From Nitrosomonas sp. (GTDB lineage Bacteria > Pseudomonadota > Gammaproteobacteria > Burkholderiales > Nitrosomonadaceae), in NCBI GenBank assembly GCA_021774205.1, contig JAJFJI010000077.1, positions 1 to 5,164 of the forward strand: a stretch of DNA of 5,164 nucleotides, given 5' to 3'. The notes under the pieces were generated by a model that was given only the letters and a program-made list of their open reading frames with translations, was not told the origin of the DNA and searched no databases. Shown in pieces: positions 1 through 5,164 of this stretch; position 1 is the first letter of the stretch, and the number at the start of each line of letters is the position of its first letter. Position numbers and translations under genes: made by a program.

Positions 1-1326
1 TCGGTTAAACATCATATCAAAACATCCCTTGCACCCGGCTCACGGGTTGTATCAGACTATCTTACAGCAACCGGTCTACTTCCCTATCTTGAACAGCTGG
101 GCTTTAATATCGTGGGTTATGGTTGCACCACTTGCATTGGAAATACGGGGCCACTCGCTGAGCCAATCGAAGAAGCTATCATAAAAAATGAACTCATATG
201 TGCGGCCGTACTCTCCGGCAACCGTAATTTTGAAGCCAGAATACATGCCAACATTCGCGCCAACTTTCTCACTTCACCACCATTAGTTGTAGCCTATGCC
301 ATAGCAGGAACCGTGTTAAAAGACTTGACAACTGAACCGGTAGGCACTGGCAAGGATAACAAACCTGTCTGGCTGAGTGATATCTGGCCAAGCAGCGAAG
401 AAATTCACGCGTTGATGAAATTTGCCACTCAAGCGGATACATTCAATCGGCTCTACAGCAACCTCACCAAGAATCATCCGCTGTGGAACAATATTTCATC
501 TGTCTCAAGCCAGATTTACAATTGGCCTAAATCCACTTATATCGCAGAACCGCCATTTTTCCAGGATTTCTCCGTTAAACCCTTGCCAACCAATAAATCT
601 GGCAACATCAAAAAAGCACGTGCTCTGGGTATTTTTGGTGATTCAGTAACCACTGACCATATAAGCCCTGCTGGTGCAATCAAGGAAACCTCACCTGCTG
701 GACAATATCTGCTTGCGAATGGTGTCTCTAAAGCCGATTTTAATAGCTATGGATCACGCCGCGGCAATCATGAAGTCATGATGCGTGGCACTTTTGCCAA
801 TGTGCGTATCAAAAATTTGATGGTGTCTGGCACAGAAGGCGGTGTAACGCTTTATCAGGGCAACGATGGAATTAATAATGAAAAAATGAGTATTTACGAT
901 GCCGCCATGAGATATATTGCCAATGGCATACCGACAATTGTATTTGGAGGCAAGGAATACGGTACCGGCTCAAGTCGTGATTGGGCTGCCAAAGGGACGC
1001 AACTATTGGGTGTCAAAGCGGTTATTGCCAAAAGTTTCGAACGCATACACCGCAGCAATCTCATTGGCATGGGTGTCCTGCCATTACAATTCATAGAAGA
1101 TGATGACAACCCTCAATCGTTGGGCATCAGTGGCAATGAGCAATTTGACCTACTGGGCCTGGATAACATTCACCCTCAACAAGAGGTAACACTTGTGATT
1201 CATCGACCAGATGGCGCGCAACAGAAAGTCGAATTGTTATGCCGGATAGATACTGCTATCGAAGTGGATTATTATAAGCATGGTGGAATTTTGCCATACG
1301 TACTCAGGGTGCTTATGACTCATTGA
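1..1326 (+). CDS. acnA: Aconitate hydratase A, C-terminal half (5' end outside window)
   Basis: Aconitase interconverts citrate and isocitrate via cis-aconitate in the cytosolic TCA cycle, using a [4Fe-4S] cluster. The frame is open from base 1, so the first codon here is internal. The visible part is 441 residues, about half of the usual ~890 for AcnA. Seen in this fragment: cluster-ligand pair GCTTCIGN (Cys42 and Cys45); the active-site block SGNRNFEARIH at ~72-82; SPPLVVAYAIAG at ~92-103; the start of the swivelling domain 4 with GDSVTTDHISPAG at ~213-225; the segment YGSRRGNHEVMMRGTFANVR at ~250-269; and GTGSSRDWAAKG at ~321-332, whose Ser and Arg match the catalytic Ser642/Arg644 of mitochondrial aconitase. 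The third cluster cysteine should lie upstream, off the window. The end, with GGILPYVLRVL, is typical of AcnA. An internal GTG at 112 is not the true start. AcnD (2-methylcitrate dehydratase) is a less likely alternative; the wording fits AcnA better. No frameshift is seen. Confidence 0.95.
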   Translation, partial: SVKHHIKTSLAPGSRVVSDYLTATGLLPYLEQLGFNIVGYGCTTCIGNTGPLAEPIEEAIIKNELICAAVLSGNRNFEARIHANIRANFLTSPPLVVAYAIAGTVLKDLTTEPVGTGKDNKPVWLSDIWPSSEEIHALMKFATQADTFNRLYSNLTKNHPLWNNISSVSSQIYNWPKSTYIAEPPFFQDFSVKPLPTNKSGNIKKARALGIFGDSVTTDHISPAGAIKETSPAGQYLLANGVSKADFNSYGSRRGNHEVMMRGTFANVRIKNLMVSGTEGGVTLYQGNDGINNEKMSIYDAAMRYIANGIPTIVFGGKEYGTGSSRDWAAKGTQLLGVKAVIAKSFERIHRSNLIGMGVLPLQFIEDDDNPQSLGISGNEQFDLLGLDNIHPQQEVTLVIHRPDGAQQKVELLCRIDTAIEVDYYKHGGILPYVLRVLMTH

Positions 1327-1393
1327 TTTACGGTGCGACGGAAACTGCAAGCTTTACATTTTTTGCATGCCTTCACTGTTACATTTATTTATA

Positions 1394-1441
1394 CTAATTA
1401 TTTTTCAAATGGTTATTTACGTAGTAGTCAGCGAACTTCAT
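1394..1441 (-). CDS. Possible 15-codon small ORF or gene remnant downstream of the ABC exporter
   Basis: Three bases into the tail of the exporter's TAG begins AGAGGCCAAAATG, giving an AGAGG Shine-Dalgarno-like sequence five bases before an ATG at 1441. The frame encodes MKFADYYVNNHLKNN and stops at TAG (1394-1396). Several codons end in C (TTC, GAC, TAC, TAC, AAC), which is unusual for the AT-rich gap around it. Beyond the stop the frame is full of further stops, so nothing longer can be read. It could be a real tiny peptide translated by coupling to the exporter, the surviving start of a lost third-cistron gene, or chance. I do not recognise a family and assign no function. Confidence 0.15.
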   Translation of the reverse strand: MKFADYYVNNHLKNN

Positions 1442-1449
1442 TTTGGCCT

Positions 1450-3150
1450 CTAAATAACTTCAACTGACCTTGATAACCGTTCTGCCTCACCATTGGAAAG
1501 AATAAAAACATTGTCCGCTGCGTTAATAACAGCAGGTTGGTGCGAAACGGCGACAATTGTTAAATCCGCCGATAGTTGCTGTAATGTCTCGCAAATTGTT
1601 TGCTCACTTTCCGGATCCAATGCGCTGGTCGGTTCATCAAGAAGCAATAGCTGCGGGCGATGCGCAAGTGCCCGGGCGATAGCGATTCGTTGACGTTGAC
1701 CCCCTGAAAGCAATCCGCCACGCTCACCTACGATGGTTTGCATACCTTCTGGTAGCGCACTAACAAAACTCCATGCCCCTGCTTGTTTTAGTGCGCGTTC
1801 CGCATCTGCAGAATCCAGCGCAGGTTCGCCAACAAGAATATTGTTCAAAATTGTGTCATGCAACAGGATCGTATCCTGTGATACGTAACCAATCATGTGT
1901 CGCCATTGGCGCAAGTTAATATCATGCAACGAAATCTCATCAATAAGTACTTCGCCCGATTTCGGTTCTGTTAATCCACAAAGTAAATCTAGCAATGTAC
2001 TTTTACCAACCCCCGATGGACCCATAACAGCAGTAAATGATTTAATTGGTATTTCAAAATCCAGATCTTTAAATATTGATTTGCTACCATAATCGAAGAT
2101 GACATGACTCAGATTGATGCCCTTTTGCAATGTCGGCACCAGCTCCCCTGTCGTTCTTTCCGCGGCACCACGCGCATCCTCCGCTGCTTTTCGTAGCGCC
2201 CAATAGGCGCTCTCCTGCACGGTTAACTGCTGAAACCGCCGCTGTGTTTTATTAAGCAAGCCCAGAATGCGAGTCAACAAAAAAACCATAACCATCACTT
2301 CGGGTAGCGAAAGCTGCCAAACCATCAAAGCCAGATATAAACCACTGGCTGTCAAGGCCGCGAGTATCGGCTCCTGCAGAGCCATCAATGCTGCCCGATT
2401 CATCACTTCCCGACGTGTTGCCTTTTCCAGTTGCTGTGTTTGTTCATGAAGAATGGCATCTGCAACATTATCTCTTGACATCGCCTTTAGCGACTTGACT
2501 GAACCCAGCACATCAGACAAATAAGTCAATAATTCGCGAAGTAAACGCGTCTGCTTTGCACCAGCACGGCGCGTAGCGCGCACCAAGCGATGCAGCACAA
2601 TTAGCAAAAACATTCCAATAAGCAGCGAAGCCACTGTTGCCTGCCAGGAAATAAACAATGCAACGATTGCGTAAACCGTCACTTGTATCGACAAAGCAAG
2701 TACATTCACGCTATGCTCAAAACCGTTCGCTGCACGGTACGCTTCTGTTGCGACTGAATTAGCCAGCGCTCCCACAGGTTGTCGTAAATAATAGTGCCAA
2801 CGGCTGGCCAGCAGCGCTTCAATAAGATCCAGCCGCAGTGCAGTCGCAACATGCGCAACGGTATACCCAACCTGGCGGTTAGCGATGAGCAATATTAATC
2901 CTTTGAGAAACATGCCACTAACGATAATTAACAGAATCGTGTCCAGGGTTGGCGAAATACCGATTTTTTGCAAAGCCTGCATCATAAACTGCCCGATGCC
3001 GGATTCACCAGTATCGCCGACAGCTATCGATAACAAGGGAAGAAGGGCGGTCAGGCTCAATCCCTCGGCAACACCTGCCGCTAGTAGTGCAACCATCACA
3101 AATGCACTACGCCGGGGGAAAACCATAATATAAGTTAACAGGGTGCGCAT
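1450..3150 (-). CDS. ABC exporter half-transporter, fused membrane domain and ATPase (substrate unknown)
   Basis: A 566-residue ABCB-type half-transporter expected to work as a homodimer in the inner membrane. Residues ~14-300 form the membrane domain with about six hydrophobic segments (~14-40, 70-90, 147-168, 170-188, 253-278, 283-300). The ATPase domain follows from ~345: likely A-loop Tyr354, Walker A GPSGVGKST (377-385), Q-loop Gln425, signature LSGGQ (481-485), Walker B LLLLDEP (501-507, catalytic Glu506), D-loop SALD (509-512) and H-loop His537. All key residues are present, so it should be an active ATPase. ATG at 3150 is the first start after an in-frame stop at 3172-3174, but no good Shine-Dalgarno precedes it. 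It starts 57 bases after lolD ends, with no terminator-like hairpin seen between, so it is probably a third cistron. Known relatives move lipid A (MsbA), lipid-linked glycans (PglK type) or peptides. DEPTSALDP and SHQP differ from the DEATSALD and AHRL usual in MsbA, so I do not call it msbA. Confidence 0.9.
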   Translation of the reverse strand: MRTLLTYIMVFPRRSAFVMVALLAAGVAEGLSLTALLPLLSIAVGDTGESGIGQFMMQALQKIGISPTLDTILLIIVSGMFLKGLILLIANRQVGYTVAHVATALRLDLIEALLASRWHYYLRQPVGALANSVATEAYRAANGFEHSVNVLALSIQVTVYAIVALFISWQATVASLLIGMFLLIVLHRLVRATRRAGAKQTRLLRELLTYLSDVLGSVKSLKAMSRDNVADAILHEQTQQLEKATRREVMNRAALMALQEPILAALTASGLYLALMVWQLSLPEVMVMVFLLTRILGLLNKTQRRFQQLTVQESAYWALRKAAEDARGAAERTTGELVPTLQKGINLSHVIFDYGSKSIFKDLDFEIPIKSFTAVMGPSGVGKSTLLDLLCGLTEPKSGEVLIDEISLHDINLRQWRHMIGYVSQDTILLHDTILNNILVGEPALDSADAERALKQAGAWSFVSALPEGMQTIVGERGGLLSGGQRQRIAIARALAHRPQLLLLDEPTSALDPESEQTICETLQQLSADLTIVAVSHQPAVINAADNVFILSNGEAERLSRSVEVI

Positions 3151-3206
3151 AAAAAATTCAGCGTAAATTGTTTATGAGTTTTGGTTCAGGTTTGGAAAAA
3201 TTAATT

Positions 3207-3899
3207 TCAGCTTGCATTCGAGACATCGTGCAACACGCCATCAACCAACTGTTTAACATGCTCCGCCCGACTGGCAAGCTGGGTGTCGTGGGTCACGATA
3301 ATAAGACTTGCATCCACTTTGCGATTGAGTTCTAACATTAAATTAAATACCCCTTCGGCGGTTTGCCGATCAAGGTTGCCCGTCGGCTCATCAGCTAAAA
3401 TACAGGCAGGCTGGGTAACCAACGCCCGCGCCACCGCCGCACGCTGACGCTCACCGCCAGATAGTTCACTGGGCGTATGTGTCAGCCGATGACCCAAACC
3501 CACTTGCTTTAATATTTCTTCCGCGCGGTCATAGGCTTCATTATTGCGTAATCGTCTGATTAATAGCGGCATAGCAACATTCTCCAGCGCACTAAATTCG
3601 GGTAACAGATGGTGAAACTGATAAATAAATCCAAGAGAATTATTACGTAGTTGACACCGCTGTCCCTCGTTCACACTCGCAATATTCTGACCCAGGATAT
3701 AAATGTCACCACTACTAGGCGCATCCAAACCACCCAACAAATGCAGCAGAGTACTTTTACCGGAACCTGATGCACCAACAATCGCAAGCATTTTTCCTTT
3801 AGCAAGCTCCAGGTTAGCACCCCTTAAAACCGGTACTTCCAAGTTCCCCTGGTAGTAACTTTTGTACAGATTACGGCAAGAAATAACCACCTTACTCAT
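3207..3899 (-). CDS. lolD: Lipoprotein-releasing system ATP-binding protein LolD
   Basis: LolD is the cytoplasmic ATPase that powers release of outer-membrane lipoproteins from the inner membrane to the carrier LolA. The 230-residue product is the normal length for the family. Motifs in order: Walker A GASGSGKST (42-50), Q-loop Gln94 within YQFHHLLPEFSALENV (93-108), signature LSGGE (146-150), Walker B ILADEP (167-172, catalytic Glu171), D-loop GNLD (174-177) and H-loop His204. The stretch around QFHHLLPEF is the wording characteristic of LolD and contacts the permease, which separates it from MacB- and FtsE-like ATPases. ATG at 3899 overlaps the last 8 bases of the permease gene (ATGAGTAA) and has a GGAGG nine bases upstream inside that gene, so translation is likely coupled. 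The adjoining LolC/E permease confirms the assignment. Confidence 0.96.
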   Translation of the reverse strand: MSKVVISCRNLYKSYYQGNLEVPVLRGANLELAKGKMLAIVGASGSGKSTLLHLLGGLDAPSSGDIYILGQNIASVNEGQRCQLRNNSLGFIYQFHHLLPEFSALENVAMPLLIRRLRNNEAYDRAEEILKQVGLGHRLTHTPSELSGGERQRAAVARALVTQPACILADEPTGNLDRQTAEGVFNLMLELNRKVDASLIIVTHDTQLASRAEHVKQLVDGVLHDVSNAS

Positions 3900-5139
3900 A
3901 CCGTAGCGCCTCCGCTGGATTAACTTTAGAAGCCCGATAACTTGGATAAATCGTTGCCAATAAGCTTAGCACAAACGATACAATCGCGACGGTGGCGATG
4001 TCAGCTAACTGCGGATCGGATGGGATTGTACTAATGTAATAAACCTCGCGAGACAGAAATTGTACATTGAATACCCATTCAATAAATGCCACCACACTCC
4101 CCACATTATAGGCTAGCAACACACCACCAATGACGCCCAGCACCGTCCCAGCAACACCAATAAACGTTCCCTGGACGACAAATATCTTCATGATACTGCG
4201 TGGACTTGCGCCCAGCGTACGCAGGATAGCAATATCGGATTGTTTGTCGGTTACCGCCATTACCAAGGTAGAAACAATATTAAAAGCGGCAACAGCGATA
4301 ATTAGCGCTAGAATTAGTGACAACATCCGTTTCTCAATCTGGATAGCGCGAAAATAATTCGCATGCTGCCGCGTCCAATCACTGATAATAATATGCGCAG
4401 GCAGGACTGATGACAGCTCCCGAACGACTTGCGGGGCCTGAAACATATCATGTAGTTTTAAACGCACGCCAGATACCCCGTCATCTCCCATACGATAGAG
4501 TTTTTGCGCATCCGCCATGTGAATCAATACCAGGCTGGAATCATATTCAAAATGTCCCGCCTCGAAAATTCCAGTAACGGTGAATTGCTTAAGTCGCGGC
4601 AAAATTCCAGCGGGTGTTACCTGCCCCTGCGGCGAAATCAATACAATTTTGTCGCCTTTGAATGCGCCTAATGCCCGCGCCAACTCCATACCGATTACGA
4701 TCCCAAACTCTCCCGGCACAAGTTGATCAAGCTCACCCGCAACCATCATTTGAGCAAGATCCGCCACATTATCTTCCAACGAAGGCAGCACACCGCGCAC
4801 CATCACGCCTTGCACAACTTGATTATGCGACAGCATACCTTGCGCGCTAACGTAGGGCGCAGCAGCTTCAACCTTCGGCTGCTTTACTACTTTATTCGCT
4901 ATCTGCTGCCAATCGGCCAAATTTCCAGAAATACTGCTTACTTGAACATGCGATGCCACACCGAGAATACGCGCGCGTATTTCCTTCTGAAAACCATTCA
5001 TGACTGACATGACCGTAATAAGTGCAGTCATGCCCAGTGTAATACCCATCAGGGAAATCAGTGAAATAAATGAGATGAAATGATTGCGACGCTTGGCGCG
5101 CGTATAGCGCAAACCAATGAAAAGTTCGTAGGGGGACAC
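3892..5139 (-). CDS. lolC: Lipoprotein-releasing system permease, LolC/LolE (LolF) family
   Basis: Inner-membrane permease that, with LolD, extracts mature lipoproteins and passes them to periplasmic LolA. The product is 415 residues, normal for the family. Layout: TM1 ~21-48, a large periplasmic domain ~49-270, TM2 ~271-297, a cytoplasmic coupling region DKQSDIAILRTLGASPRSI (298-316) that should meet LolD, TM3 ~319-352, TM4 ~378-398, and the conserved tail YPSYRASKVNPAEALRYE. Segment 169-185 (SPQGQVTPAGILPRLKQ) resembles the LolA-binding Hook of E. coli LolC, as remembered, so a LolC-like role is favoured. The start is GTG at 5139, chosen because ELFIGLRYTRAKRR just after it matches the family N-terminus; the frame stays open upstream to the edge with no ATG or GTG, and the Shine-Dalgarno is weak. 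A single LolF-type permease serving as both LolC and LolE is possible, since no second permease gene is visible here. Confidence 0.93.
   Translation of the reverse strand: MSPYELFIGLRYTRAKRRNHFISFISLISLMGITLGMTALITVMSVMNGFQKEIRARILGVASHVQVSSISGNLADWQQIANKVVKQPKVEAAAPYVSAQGMLSHNQVVQGVMVRGVLPSLEDNVADLAQMMVAGELDQLVPGEFGIVIGMELARALGAFKGDKIVLISPQGQVTPAGILPRLKQFTVTGIFEAGHFEYDSSLVLIHMADAQKLYRMGDDGVSGVRLKLHDMFQAPQVVRELSSVLPAHIIISDWTRQHANYFRAIQIEKRMLSLILALIIAVAAFNIVSTLVMAVTDKQSDIAILRTLGASPRSIMKIFVVQGTFIGVAGTVLGVIGGVLLAYNVGSVVAFIEWVFNVQFLSREVYYISTIPSDPQLADIATVAIVSFVLSLLATIYPSYRASKVNPAEALRYE
3909..3913 (-). promoter_or_regulatory. Shine-Dalgarno site for lolD, inside the permease gene
   Basis: The minus strand reads GGAGG here, nine bases before the lolD ATG at 3899. 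It lies within the permease codons for Pro-Ala-Glu-Ala near its C-terminus. It fixes the lolD start and, with the 8-base overlap, suggests that ribosomes finishing the permease help start LolD synthesis, keeping the two subunits balanced. The motif is seen directly; the coupling is inferred. Confidence 0.7.
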
Positions 5140-5164
5140 GAATTTAATATACCCAAAATAAGCT

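Noticed and set aside
894..1109. Minus-strand open frame of 71 codons inside acnA
   Set aside because: It lies wholly within the well-conserved aconitase swivel domain on the other strand, with no independent start signal; it is a shadow frame.
112..1326. A complete short aconitase starting at the GTG at 112
   Set aside because: The codons from 1 to 111 are in frame and encode conserved aconitase sequence (VVSDYLTATGLLPYLEQLGF), so the gene simply runs in from outside the window.
1346..1367. TGCAA/TTGCA arms with T-rich sequence just after acnA, as a terminator
   Set aside because: The stem is only 5 bp with a 12-base loop and low G+C, and the T-run lies inside the loop instead of after the stem.
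2885..3133. Plus-strand open frame of 82 codons opposite the exporter
   Set aside because: It is antisense to the exporter's first membrane segments and its composition is that of a reverse-complement shadow; no family resemblance.
3151..3206. Internal promoter or terminator between lolD and the exporter
   Set aside because: The 56 bases are AT-rich, but I see no convincing -35/-10 pair and no hairpin with a T-run, so a single operon is the simpler reading.
4662..5007. Overlapping plus-strand open frames opposite the permease's periplasmic domain
   Set aside because: They are antisense to a clearly coding, family-length LolC/E gene and show no recognisable domain.

Overview
The window looks like chromosomal housekeeping DNA from a Gram-negative proteobacterium. 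The reasons are a Lol lipoprotein-release system, which implies an outer membrane, and an AcnA-type aconitase. The moderate G+C content (roughly mid-40s percent by eye) and the style of the LolC, LolD and AcnA proteins lean towards a low-GC betaproteobacterium, possibly of the Nitrosomonas group. That placement is an inference from remembered family sequences, not a search result.

Layout: the plus strand carries the C-terminal half of aconitase, cut by the left edge and ending at 1326. A 123-base gap (1327-1449) separates it from three genes on the minus strand, which converge on it. Read in their own direction these are a LolC/LolE-family permease (5139-3892, GTG start), the LolD ATPase (3899-3207, overlapping the permease by 8 bases) and a fused membrane-plus-ATPase ABC exporter (3150-1450) that starts 57 bases after lolD ends. 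The three probably form one transcription unit whose promoter lies mostly or wholly beyond the right edge. No stretch over 300 bases lacks a gene.

How they work together: LolC/E and LolD would form the inner-membrane machine that extracts mature lipoproteins and hands them to the periplasmic carrier LolA. The third gene is an ABCB-type half-transporter with all ATPase motifs intact. It may share a cell-envelope role, but its substrate cannot be read from sequence, and it departs from canonical MsbA in its Walker B and H-loop wording. Aconitase serves the TCA cycle and has no evident link to the others.

I see no CRISPR array, mobile element, RNA gene or clear undescribed system. The most curious items are a 15-codon reading frame with a Shine-Dalgarno-like sequence just after the exporter stop, the unidentified exporter placed behind lolD, and the question of whether the permease is LolC or a lone LolF-type subunit.
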